The position numbers and the translations under genes are program-made. The notes beneath the pieces are model-generated. The model saw nothing but the letters and a program-made list of their open reading frames with translations, made no database searches and was not told the DNA's origin. Positions 46,731-57,152 of a DNA stretch of 60,441 bases are shown here, in pieces; position 1 is the stretch's first letter; every line of letters begins with the position of its first letter. The DNA is from Pannonibacter indicus (GTDB lineage Bacteria > Pseudomonadota > Alphaproteobacteria > Rhizobiales > Stappiaceae), in contig NZ_LIPT01000017.1 in assembly GCF_001418225.1 (NCBI RefSeq), forward strand, positions 1 through 60,441. Reading direction: 5' to 3'.

Positions 46731-47059
46731 TCCGCGCCGCTCCGCACTGGCGGAGCCCTCGCCCGCGCCATCCCCGTGGCCGCACATGGCAGAGCGCAGG
46801 ACATGATCTTCCTTCAAGAAGCCCGCAAGGTATCACCTTGCGGGCTTCTTGCTGTTTGTGCGCTCTCTTTCACCTCCGTCATGGCACGACGGAAAGGGAT
46901 GGCTCGATGCATTGTAAACTGGGCCCTGACGCAATCATGCGGCCCATGGCTTTGAACGTTCGCCATCTCCCTCTTACCGGAACTTTCAAGGTCTATCTCT
47001 CCGGGTATCCTCTCCGGCCGCTACTGTCTGAACATGTAAACGGCATGGAGACGAAACCG
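46731..47059. other. Intergenic region between rpmG and the precursor-peptide genes
   Basis: 329 bases. It contains the rpmG terminator, then about 200 bases that must hold the promoter for the peptide genes. The frame is open from 46838 into the first peptide gene, but the upstream part lacks a leader-like sequence and is not taken as coding. No clear promoter hexamers could be assigned. Confidence 0.5.
46816..46857 (+). terminator. Rho-independent terminator after rpmG
   Basis: A perfect 15-bp stem (AAGAAGCCCGCAAGG, 46816-46830; CCTTGCGGGCTTCTT, 46836-46850) with a 5-base loop, followed by a short T-containing run. It separates rpmG from the peptide genes. Confidence 0.9.
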
Positions 47060-47449
47060 ATGGATATGATGCTGGATACCCGCCAGACCCTGGAGACGGC
47101 CATTCGCACGAGGGCCGGTGAGGACCCTGCCTTCCGCACTATGCTGCTGACAGACGCCAATACGCTGCTTGAAGAGGTTTTCGGATCGCAGGGTATTCCT
47201 GGCCTGCAGATCAGAATCATTGAGGAGAAACCCGGCGAAGTCGTTCTGGTTTTACCTGCCATTCCGTCTGAAGCTCGCGATGAACTGTCCGCGCAGGATC
47301 TCGACAAGGTCTCCGGCGGCATGCCGTCACAGGCCGAAATCATGGCCTTCCTGAATTCTCCGGCACGCCAGGCAGCCTTTGAAGCGTTGGTCAGCCATAT
47401 CAACAACGCTGTATTCGGCCGGTCGCCTGTGATTGGCAACATGCGCTGA
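47060..47449 (+). CDS. NHLP-type RiPP precursor peptide 1
   Basis: Peptide of 129 residues. The leader (1-87) has the nitrile-hydratase-like pattern: RAGEDPAFRTMLLTDANTLL, then IRIIEEKPGEVVLVLPAIPS, then LSAQDLDKVSGG, ending in a double glycine (86-87) where C39-type peptidase exporters cut. The predicted core (88-129, 42 residues) has no Cys and contains an amphipathic stretch (AEIMAFLNSPARQAAFEALV). GGAG lies 8 bases upstream of ATG 47060. It is followed 34 bases later by precursor 2. The leader call is strong; the final product and the modifying enzymes are unknown, as no such genes lie in the window. Confidence 0.85.
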   Translation: MDMMLDTRQTLETAIRTRAGEDPAFRTMLLTDANTLLEEVFGSQGIPGLQIRIIEEKPGEVVLVLPAIPSEARDELSAQDLDKVSGGMPSQAEIMAFLNSPARQAAFEALVSHINNAVFGRSPVIGNMR

Positions 47450-47483
47450 CACGCTTTCACGCAAAACTGGCAAAGGCCTGAAT

Positions 47484-47864
47484 ATGACAAAACCGTCCAT
47501 CACCAGCCGCATCGAACTTGAAGCTGCCATCCAGAGCAAGGCAGCGGAGGACAGCGCCTTCCGCGCCGCGCTACTGGCCAATCCGGCCACCGCATTGGAA
47601 GCTGCCTTCGGCATCGCTGCGCAGCCGGGCGTCAGCATCCGTGTCATCGAGGAAAAACCGGGCGAAGTGGCGCTGGTGCTGCCAGCGGGCGCAGGTGAGC
47701 TTTCCGGCAAGGATCTGGAGGCCGTAGCCGGCGGCTACGCCGTCAATGCGCAGGTGACCGATTCCGTCACCCAAGCAAACACGAAGCACCCCGGCGATGG
47801 CAACAACGCCATGGGCTGGGATGGCAGTCCCTACTCGATCCGCTTCCCTTTCTTCCCCCGATGA
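47484..47864 (+). CDS. NHLP-type RiPP precursor peptide 2
   Basis: Peptide of 126 residues. The leader (1-84) closely parallels precursor 1: KAAEDSAFRAALLANPATAL, VSIRVIEEKPGEVALVLPAG and LSGKDLEAVAGG, double glycine at 83-84. The core (85-126) differs completely: YAVNAQVTDSVTQANTKHPG, a DGNNAMGWDGS segment and an aromatic tail RFPFFPR, with no Cys. ATG 47484 has AAAGG upstream; a longer frame from 47433 overlaps precursor 1 and adds a Cys/Lys-rich stretch unlike the other leaders. Its stop is 23 bases before precursor 3. Confidence 0.87.
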   Translation: MTKPSITSRIELEAAIQSKAAEDSAFRAALLANPATALEAAFGIAAQPGVSIRVIEEKPGEVALVLPAGAGELSGKDLEAVAGGYAVNAQVTDSVTQANTKHPGDGNNAMGWDGSPYSIRFPFFPR

Positions 47865-47887
47865 TCCGGCGATGAAGGACCAAACTC

Positions 47888-48307
47888 ATGACAACGCCAC
47901 TTCCCGCCCGTCTCGCCTGTGAAGCCCTGCTGCGTGAGAAGGCAGCAAGTGATGCTGAGTTTCGAGCAAGGCTCGTCAGCAACCCGGCTGAAGCCATAGG
48001 TGAAGCCTTCGGACAGGCGCCCAAGGGCGATCTGACCTTCCGTGTCATCGAGGAAGTGCCCGGTGAGGTGGTGCTCGTGCTGCCGCCCCTGCCCGGTGAA
48101 CTGTCCGACGCACAGCTGGCAGCCGCATCCGGCGGCTACACTCTCACGATCAACAATTCGGGTAGTGGCAGCTCTGGCTTCTTCATCTTCCAGAAGGGCC
48201 CGCAGACCGGCGGTCCCGCGTCTATTGCATGGTCCACATTGCCGGGCGGCTCAGGCGCCGGCACAAGCTTTACCTGGAACATCAATTACGGCACATCCTG
48301 GTGGTGA
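47888..48307 (+). CDS. NHLP-type RiPP precursor peptide 3
   Basis: Peptide of 139 residues. The leader (1-83) has EKAASDAEFRARLVSNPAEA, FRVIEEVPGEVVLVLPPLPG and LSDAQLAAASGG, ending in a double glycine (82-83). The core (84-139, 56 residues) is Gly/Ser/Thr/Asn-rich, with an SGSGSSGFFIF segment, GGSGAGTSFTWNINYGTSWW at the end and no Cys. It is unrelated to the other two cores. AAGGA precedes the ATG. It is the last gene of the cluster, with a convergent membrane-protein gene behind it. Confidence 0.87.
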   Translation: MTTPLPARLACEALLREKAASDAEFRARLVSNPAEAIGEAFGQAPKGDLTFRVIEEVPGEVVLVLPPLPGELSDAQLAAASGGYTLTINNSGSGSSGFFIFQKGPQTGGPASIAWSTLPGGSGAGTSFTWNINYGTSWW

Positions 48308-48315
48308 GCCAGCCG

Positions 48316-48344
48316 GTGCGCGGCTGCCGTGATGCGCCGCGCAC
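48316..48344. terminator. Hairpin between convergent genes
   Basis: Perfect 9-bp inverted repeat (GTGCGCGGC at 48316-48324, GCCGCGCAC at 48336-48344) between the precursor-3 stop and the convergent DUF4405 gene. There is no T-run, so termination is only plausible. Confidence 0.45.
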
Positions 48345-48358
48345 AGATCACATACCGG

Positions 48359-48859
48359 TCAGGGAGCTGTGACTGCCTTCGCCAGCATGGCCATGGGCGC
48401 CTCCCCGCGGCTTGCTGCAAGGCTGGAGAGCGTATCCGAACCGGAAGCGCCTGTGATGCCAGCCGCCTCAAGCCTTGCGATCAGCGCAGCCTCCTCGAGG
48501 CCCAGAACCGGAGCGACAGCCGACAGCGGTGCACTCTGGACCGCCTTCACCATGGCCATGGCCGGATTGCCGCTGCGGCCCGGCCCGTTCAAGGCTTCGG
48601 CCGCAAAGAAGCCGCCTGCGGCAAGGCTCCCTGCCAGAGCCAGCGGCATGGCGGCACGGCGGAAATAGCCCAGCACCGGCTTCCAGTTGCGCCACAGGTG
48701 AACGGCCACAGGCGCCAGCAGCACCATGGACAGAACTTCATGCATTTCGTGGAAGAGGCCGGACTGCCAGCCGAAGAAGAGGGCCACACCTGAAATGGTG
48801 GAGACGAGGAACAGCCCGGCCGTCAGCGGGGTTGCCCATCGGAAAAGAAGATCGCGCAT
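48359..48859 (-). CDS. DUF4405-like membrane protein
   Basis: Protein of 166 residues from ATG 48859, with AAAGG upstream. Two to three hydrophobic helices are visible: LTAGLFLVSTISGVALFFGW, VLSMVLLAPVAVHLWRNW and a third near residue 65. Histidines in LFHEMHEVLS and AVHLWRNWKP suggest a cytochrome-b-like four-helix heme protein, as in DUF4405. The C-terminal part is Ala/Leu-rich with a helix-hairpin-like segment (LGLEEAALIARLEAAGITGA). It converges on the precursor-peptide genes. A longer frame to 48973 is less likely. Function unknown. Confidence 0.72.
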   Translation of the reverse strand: MRDLLFRWATPLTAGLFLVSTISGVALFFGWQSGLFHEMHEVLSMVLLAPVAVHLWRNWKPVLGYFRRAAMPLALAGSLAAGGFFAAEALNGPGRSGNPAMAMVKAVQSAPLSAVAPVLGLEEAALIARLEAAGITGASGSDTLSSLAASRGEAPMAMLAKAVTAP

Positions 48860-49024
48860 GACTGGAAACCTTTGGCTATCGGGCAGCGCCTGATCGCGGC
48901 TGCCCTTGGCTCCGGATTCCATAGCACCGGCACCTGTCCGTGCGCGTATCCAATTGTAACGATACGTAATCAAAGGGATGCCGCCGCGAAGATCTCAATA
49001 TCCGCGCGGCGGGTCCTGTCAGCT

Positions 49025-50320
49025 TCAAGCCGTACGGCGCACCACCGAGACGAAGAAGCCATCCGTCGCGGTCGAGGCCGGGGTGAGCACCAGATGCCCC
49101 TCAGCCGTGGCATGGGCCGGCAAGGCCTTGCCCGGCAGCACGGCCTCGAAGGAGGCCACGGCAGAGCCGCGCGAAAAGCGGCTGTCACGCGCCAGAAAGG
49201 CCTCGATCTGGCCGCCGTTTTCCTGCGGCAGCAGCGAACAGGTGGCATAGACCAGCCGCCCGCCCGGCTTGACGAAACGCGCCGCCGTATCCAGCACGCG
49301 GGCCTGATCTTCCATGCGTTCGCCAAGGGCCTTTTCGGTCAGGCGCCACTTGGAATCGGGCCGCCGCCGCCACACGCCCGTGCCGGTGCAAGGCGCATCG
49401 ACGAAGACCAGATCCATTTGCCCTTCCAGATCCTCCAGCGAGGACGACTTGGGATCACGCACCTGCACATTGCGGGCGCCCGCACGGGCAAGCCGCTCAT
49501 GAATGGGCGCAAGGCGCAGCCGGTCGGAATCGTAAGCGTAGATCTGGCCCCGGTTTTCCATGAGGGCCGCGAGCGCCAGCGTCTTGCCGCCGCCACCGGC
49601 GCAAAGATCCAGCACCTGTTCGCCGGGCTTCGGCGCTGCGATGAGCGCGGCCAGCTGGCTGGCCTCGTCCTGCAGCTCGAACCAGCCCTTGCGGTAGCCT
49701 TCTTCCGCCTGCACATGCGGCATGCGGGATGCACCGGGGCGCGGGGCAATACGCAGGCCCTGCGGAGACAGGCCGGTTTCCACCGCCCCCTCTTCGCCAA
49801 GGCGCTTGAGCACCTTTTCCCGTGTGGCCTTCAGCGTGTTGACGCGCAGATCAATCGGCGCACGGGCGGCCAGCGCCTGCCCTTCGGCAACAGCTGCCGC
49901 GCCAAAGGCATCCGTGAACATCGGCCACAGCCATTCCGGCACATCTGCGGTCACATGGTCCGGCGCGGGCTCGTCCCGGTCCGTGGAGAGGAAGGCAATT
50001 TCCTCTTCGCTCAAGGCTTCGGGGGCATGGCGGTCATCGGCCAGCACCTCGGTGAGGCGCGGCACACCCTGGCCCCAGAGCCGGGCATAGGTTGCCAGCG
50101 CCAGCGCACGCGGGCTTCCCGAACGCATCTGCCAGCCGAGGCTGAGCTGATGGCGCAGGGCATCAAACACCAGATTGCCAATGATGGTGCGGTCGCCCGA
50201 CCCGGCAAAGCGGTGCGCATTGCCCCAGTCCTTCAGGGCCTCCTGCACCGGGCGGCGGCGGCTTTCCACCTCACCCAGCACCTCGATCGCCGCTGCAAGG
50301 CGTCCGCCGTCCTTCATCAT
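49025..50320 (-). CDS. RsmB/NOP family RNA (cytosine-5) methyltransferase
   Basis: Protein of 431 residues. An N-terminal NusB-like region precedes the SAM-dependent domain: VLDLCAGGGGKTLALAALME, FVDAPCTGTGVWRRRPDSKW (Pro-Cys motif IV) and YATCSLLPQENGGQIEAFLA (catalytic Cys motif VI). It methylates cytosine in rRNA or tRNA; the exact site is not clear from sequence. GGAG precedes two adjacent ATGs (50320 and 50317). It lies downstream of guaB on the same strand. Confidence 0.92.
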   Translation of the reverse strand: MMKDGGRLAAAIEVLGEVESRRRPVQEALKDWGNAHRFAGSGDRTIIGNLVFDALRHQLSLGWQMRSGSPRALALATYARLWGQGVPRLTEVLADDRHAPEALSEEEIAFLSTDRDEPAPDHVTADVPEWLWPMFTDAFGAAAVAEGQALAARAPIDLRVNTLKATREKVLKRLGEEGAVETGLSPQGLRIAPRPGASRMPHVQAEEGYRKGWFELQDEASQLAALIAAPKPGEQVLDLCAGGGGKTLALAALMENRGQIYAYDSDRLRLAPIHERLARAGARNVQVRDPKSSSLEDLEGQMDLVFVDAPCTGTGVWRRRPDSKWRLTEKALGERMEDQARVLDTAARFVKPGGRLVYATCSLLPQENGGQIEAFLARDSRFSRGSAVASFEAVLPGKALPAHATAEGHLVLTPASTATDGFFVSVVRRTA

Positions 50321-50337
50321 GCAACTCCGGTTCCGTT

Positions 50338-50371
50338 GTCCTGCGCAGGGCGTCATGCTCCTGCGCAGGAC
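50338..50371 (-). terminator. Hairpin between guaB and the RNA methyltransferase gene
   Basis: Perfect 11-bp inverted repeat (GTCCTGCGCAG at 50338-50348, CTGCGCAGGAC at 50361-50371) in the 67-base spacer. There is no T-run; it could attenuate readthrough from guaB. Confidence 0.45.
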
Positions 50372-50387
50372 GGTGTCAGTCAAATGC

Positions 50388-52838
<2,451 letters not shown>

Positions 52839-52842
<4 letters not shown>

Positions 52843-54752
52843 GATTTTCCTTTCTGGCCCTTGTGGCCGCGTCCGCCGCGGGACCATACGCCATCCGCAG
52901 CCATCAGTTCGGTCAGAATGCCCTCGCGCAGGCCCCGGTCGGCGACGCGCAGGCGCGCGCAGGTCCAGCGGCGGCGAATGGCTTCCAGAATGGCGCAACC
53001 CGCCAGCACCAGATCGGCCCTGTCTGCACCGATGCAAGGGTTCTCCACCCGCTCCCGGTAGGACATGTCGCGCAGCTTGGCAACCATGGCCGACACATCC
53101 TCATCCGCCAGCCAGGCTCCGTCCACACGGCGCCGGTCATAACGGCGCAGGCCGAAATGCACGCCCGCCAGCGTCGTCACCGTGCCGGAGGTGCCCAGCA
53201 TGTGCATGTTGCTGGAGGCCATCGCCTCGCGGAGCCCGGCGCCAAGCGCCGATCCATCGAGGTGGCTGCTGACATCATCAATCATCGCCTCGAAGACTTC
53301 ATGGCTCACATCCATGCCGCCATGGCGCTCCGCCAGATTGACGACCCCGACCGGCAGCGACACCCAGGCGCGGATGAAGCGCGTCAGCGCATAGCCGCGC
53401 GCCCCGCCCCGGTTGCGCAGATCCAGCCAGACGATCTCCGACGAGCCGCCGCCGATATCGAACAGCAGCACACCATCCGCATCCCGGTCCACCAGCGAGG
53501 CGCAGCCCGCCACCGCCAGCCGGGCTTCCGTTTCCCGGTTGACGATTTCCAGCGCCAGCCCCGTTTCCCGCTGCACGCGGGCGATGAACTCCTTGCCATT
53601 TTCCGCCGCGCGGCAGGCCTCCGTCGCAATCAGGCGCGAGCGGCGCACGCCGCGCTCCGCCAGCTTGCGGTGGCAGCTGTCCAGCGCCTCGATGGCGCGC
53701 TCCATGGCCGCCTCGCTGAGGCGGCGGCTGGCGCCCACGCCCTCCCCCAGGCGCACGATGCGCGAATAGGCATCAACGACGCGAAAGCCGCGTTCATCCG
53801 GTTTGGCGATCAGCAGGCGGCAGTTGTTGGTGCCAAGGTCAAGCGCGGCATAAAGATCGCCGTCCGCCTCACTGGAACGCCCTGCCTCATAGCCGGAGCG
53901 GCGCACCTGCGGCAGGTCATGGCCCGGCCGGGGGCGCGAATGGGAGCCCGGCTCCGCAGCCTGCCGGGCGGCATTGTGAGCAGCCGGGTGAGCAGCCTGC
54001 TCCCCGCCAGCCTTATCAGGCCCTGAAGCCCCGCGCGGGGCCGGATGGGCGGATGCGGATTGCACGCCGCGCGCAGCGCCGCGCCCGCGCCGCCGCCTGC
54101 GGCCACGCCCGCCTGCCCCGTCCGCCTCTGCGCCGGGATGGGCGGCCTGCCCCGCTGCAAGATGGCCTGCCTCGTTTCTGGTGCCGGAACCGTAAGACTG
54201 CGGCAGGTCATGCAGCTGATGGGAAGGCTGACCTGAAGATGGCCCTGAAGACGCCCCAGCAGCTGCGCCAGCGCTCCGTCCCTTGAAACCGGGGAGCCCG
54301 CCGCGGGCATGCCGCGGCTGGTTGCCAGAACCCGAACCCGAACCGGAACCAGAACCCGTTTGCCCGTTCCGCCCGACATGACCGGCACCTCCATGCCCGC
54401 CCTGCGGACTGGAAGCCTTGGGGCCGGCAGCTCTGGCACTGGCGGTTTGCTCTGCGCCACCGGCGGCAGGACCATCCCCGCCCTGAAGGCAGGCGCGCCG
54501 CTCGGCACGATTGGGCCGCTGATCGGCGCGCGGACGGCGCCTGTGCTTCTTCTTTGCCGGACGCGGCCCCGAAGACGTTTCCGCCTGCGGTCCGGGCGCA
54601 ACTGGCCCGTTCTCGATTCGCTTCTGGGCGCCGCCCCTGCCCTTGGAACGGCGCTTCTTGCGCGGGCCCTTGCCGGACCGCGCATCCTGAACCGAAGCCG
54701 CACCAGCCTGCCGCTCCCGTAGCGGGGCAGCCTCCTGACCGTGCTCTTCCAC
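52839..54752 (-). CDS. Ppx/GppA phosphatase with long disordered N-terminal extension
   Basis: Protein of 637 residues from a GTG start with AGAAGGG upstream. The enzyme part begins near residue 298: [17 protein letters not shown], then [18 protein letters not shown] and [11 protein letters not shown], the ASKHA phosphate loops of exopolyphosphatase/guanosine pentaphosphate phosphohydrolase. The preceding 295 residues are low-complexity and very basic, with [11 protein letters not shown], a (Gly-Ser) run at 133-143 and [15 protein letters not shown] (216-229). Two HDLPQ-centred segments (181-196 and 278-291) suggest an internal duplication. The tail may bind RNA or polyphosphate. It is coupled to rlmE. 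Confidence 0.88.
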
Positions 54753-55181
54753 CTGAATGCCCTTCTGCGCCGGCGCCGGTCACCCAGGAGGAGCCCCTCA
54801 AGAGGACAGCGCGCGCAACAAGATAATGTTGGACAAAGTGTATCAGCTTGCCTGCCGCAGCGCAAAGGCGGCAAAGCGCAAGAGGCAGGAAAGACGCAAC
54901 GACAGCTGAGCCCCATCAAAACCGGCCGGCAAAACCCGGACGCAGCATCCGCAGCGCGGACCGCCACCGGCCGGTCACGGCGGCGGATATGGCACCGCAA
55001 AAACAGGACAGATTCCGGGGGGCCGGATTCCGCCATTTTTCCAAACGCTTGAGATCATTCATCCACAGGCGCACAGCCGTTTCATTTTTTTGCCGCTCCC
55101 CAGTTGATCCCCCGCCCCCAAGCCGCTATAAGCCCCCTCATCGCAGCGCCACCAGGCGCCGCCCGCCAACAAGGCGTCTAC
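54753..55181. other. Intergenic region upstream of ppx/gppA and tRNA-Gln
   Basis: 429 bases with no supported gene. It must hold the ppx/gppA-rlmE promoter (minus) and the tRNA promoter (plus). An AT-richer patch near 54825-54850 is the likeliest place for the former. Nothing else is recognised. Confidence 0.4.
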
Positions 55182-55255
55182 TGGGGAATAGGTTAACGGT
55201 AGACCCACGGACTCTGACTCCGTTAGTCCTGGTTCGAATCCAGGTTCCCCAGCCA
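55182..55255 (+). tRNA. tRNA-Gln (anticodon CTG)
   Basis: The cloverleaf folds fully. The acceptor stem TGGGGAA (55182-55188) pairs with TTCCCCA (55245-55251), followed by G and an encoded CCA. The anticodon loop CTCTGAC gives anticodon CTG. The T-arm is CCTGGTTCGAATCCAGG. It marks the border between core and accessory sequence and is a typical integration site. Confidence 0.95.
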
Positions 55256-55518
55256 TCCTTCTATCAGCATTCAGATTCAAATGTTTAGCAAGCGCCGCGT
55301 ACCTCAAATGGTACCGCTGAATGTACCTCGGCTGTGTGAAAATCTGTCTCTGATTTGCTGGCCTTACAGCGTTGGCGCTGCGATGCATGGCAGACTGTTT
55401 GTTGCATCTGACCTTTGCTGGGAACTAAGCCTTACGACACACGCGTAACCTGCACTCGCGGATTGACCCAGGAATGGCGGCTTAGGCACACTGCAACCCA
55501 AGGTAGATTGGGGATCGA
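55256..55518. other. Sequence just downstream of tRNA-Gln
   Basis: 263 bases of lower GC than upstream. An integrase gene is often found here, but none is recognisable, and no second copy of the tRNA 3' end was seen in the window. Confidence 0.4.
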
Positions 55519-56604
55519 GTGTATTTCGTTCGCGTGTTGTTGGGTGCTGTCGGGCTCATTTCCGCCTGTCAGCCGAGTTGGGCGATTACTGTTTCGGTCG
55601 AGGACATCGATCCGACGAAATCCTACATTCTTGTATCCGGTGTGTTCGAGCCGTCCGACAATCTGACGCCATTTGTTCAGGCGGTTCAAAGGCTGGGCGG
55701 CAAAGGTTCGACGGTCGTATTCAACTCGCCCGGCGGAAATCCCTCTAAGGCAATCGAACTTGGGCGCTTGATCCGGTCGCTCGGTCTTTCCACGCTTCAA
55801 CCCCGATCTCTCGAATGTGTTTCTGCGTGTGCTTTGGCCTTCATGGGTGGAGTTTCGCGCTACGCCGAAACCGGTTCCATCGGCGTCCACAAGTCCTCGT
55901 TCTCCGGCGTTTCCGGGATCTCCGTCGATGACGCCGTCTCCTACATCCAACACCAGACTGCTGAGACCATCGCCTATTTGACCGAGATGGGCGTGGCCCC
56001 CGGGCTCTTACAGCTATCCTTGCGATATGAGCGGGACGACATGCGATATCTGTCGAAGAGCGAGATGGCGCAGTATCGCGTGACTACTGGCGGGGTGAGC
56101 GCACCTCAGACCTCGATGTCAGCGGAGCCTCAAAGTCCAAGCGCACCCAACCAGCCGGCCTCGGCAGGTGCAGCGCTCCCCGATTACCGGATCGCAGCGG
56201 ATGATGCTCGCTTCACCATCCCCCTCTCCACCAGCGGGGCCCTGAGAGTTCCGAAGGGCAAGGAATTCCTACGTGCAGCCGAGGACCAATCGTCCGCAAA
56301 GATCATGGCCATCAGCAACGGAGAGCCCGTCGAGATCTTGGGCGTTGGTGAGCGCTGGTATCGGGTCAAGGTGAAAGGGCGAACGGGATACCTCCACCAC
56401 AATTGGGTTCGGGTTGACCAGTTCATCCAAAAGCCGTTCGGTGACCGGTTCATTCAGGTGAAGAGCTTCGACAACTTCGAAGAAGCACAGAGCTATGTGA
56501 AGGCCTCGCAGCTTCCACTCGTTGCTTTCTTGGCGACGAACAAATGGTATGCCATCGCCCTTCAGGACACGCTGCCCGTAGATAAGGCTACGCAACTGCT
56601 TTAG
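55519..56604 (+). CDS. Exported ClpP-like (COG3904-type) protein with SH3 domain
   Basis: Protein of 361 residues from a GTG start with GGGGA upstream. A signal peptide (residues 1-22, ending PSWA) indicates export. Residues 25-180 look like a ClpP/crotonase-fold domain of the COG3904 type: VFNSPGGNPSKAIELGRLIR, ECVSACALAFMGGVSR (serine-containing) and GSIGVHKSSF. A Ser/Pro-rich linker (about 190-220) leads to an SH3b-like domain (MAISNGEPVEILGVGERWYR, KGRTGYLHHNWV) that may bind cell wall. A C-terminal alpha/beta segment (FIQVKSFDNFEEAQSYVKAS) follows. GC is lower than in the core genes. Function unknown. Confidence 0.75.
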   Translation: MYFVRVLLGAVGLISACQPSWAITVSVEDIDPTKSYILVSGVFEPSDNLTPFVQAVQRLGGKGSTVVFNSPGGNPSKAIELGRLIRSLGLSTLQPRSLECVSACALAFMGGVSRYAETGSIGVHKSSFSGVSGISVDDAVSYIQHQTAETIAYLTEMGVAPGLLQLSLRYERDDMRYLSKSEMAQYRVTTGGVSAPQTSMSAEPQSPSAPNQPASAGAALPDYRIAADDARFTIPLSTSGALRVPKGKEFLRAAEDQSSAKIMAISNGEPVEILGVGERWYRVKVKGRTGYLHHNWVRVDQFIQKPFGDRFIQVKSFDNFEEAQSYVKASQLPLVAFLATNKWYAIALQDTLPVDKATQLL

Positions 56605-56772
56605 GGGCCTCAAAGAGCGGTCGCTTGTGCCTGACGATGCGTTTGTCACCGTTGGCAACACCTATGTGAACGAGGTCTGCTGCCGTCGATAGAAGGCTGC
56701 GGACTTCACCGCTGTCTGCTCCGCTCGTTCAACTGTTGAATGAGGTCAGAATTGAAGGCCGTTCCAAGGGGC

Positions 56773-56799
56773 TGAACCGCCCCGGGTTTGCCGGAGACC
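56773..56799 (+). repeat. IS3 left inverted repeat
   Basis: Perfect 27-bp reverse complement of 58068-58094. Confidence 0.95.
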
Positions 56800-56822
56800 C
56801 CAACTCGTGGGAAGTAGGGTCT

Positions 56823-57152
56823 ATGACAAGCAAGAGGACGAACAAATTTTCGCCTGAAGTCCGCGCCCGCGCGGTTCGAATGGTGACGGAGCATGAAGCC
56901 GAACATCCGTCCCGCTGGGCTGCCGTTTGCTCGATAGCCGCCAAGATCGGCTGCTCGGCGCATACGCTCAATGAGTGGGTGAAGAAAGCAGAGGTCGACA
57001 GCGGCAAGCGAGCTGGTGTGCCGAGTGATGTGGCCGAGAGGATGAAGGCTCTGGAGCGGGAGAACCGGGAGCTTCGTCAGGCAAATGAGATTTTGCGCAA
57101 GGCCTCCGCGTATTTTGCGATGGCGGAGCTCGACCGCCCACTGAAGCGGTGA
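56823..57152 (+). CDS. IS3-family transposase OrfA
   Basis: DNA-binding component of 109 residues. The helix-turn-helix region reads [20 protein letters not shown] then [20 protein letters not shown], followed by a leucine-zipper-like coiled coil ([20 protein letters not shown]). ATG 56823 lies just inside the left repeat; the frame is open further upstream through the repeat but starts there by analogy. It overlaps OrfB in the -1 frame. Confidence 0.93.
   Translation: MTSKRTNKFSPEVRARAVRMVTEHEAEHPSRWAAVCSIAAKIGCSAHTLNEWVKKAEVDSGKRAGVPSDVAERMKALERENRELRQANEILRKASAYFAMAELDRPLKR

Noticed and set aside
46838-47059. In-frame upstream extension of precursor peptide 1
   Set aside because: It starts inside the rpmG terminator, is Cys/His-rich and has no counterpart in the other two leaders; ATG 47060 has a good ribosome binding site.
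48359-50320. Modification or export gene for the NHLP peptides
   Set aside because: Neither neighbour has a radical SAM, YcaO, LanM, C39 peptidase or ABC transporter motif; the second is a clear RsmB-type RNA methyltransferase.
54300-54370. Gly-Ser coding repeat as a microsatellite or CRISPR-like array
   Set aside because: Irregular units inside the Ppx/GppA tail; no spacers. No CRISPR array was seen anywhere in the window.
55281-55446. Short frame after tRNA-Gln as an integrase remnant
   Set aside because: 54 codons with no recombinase motif; integrase assignment would be guesswork.
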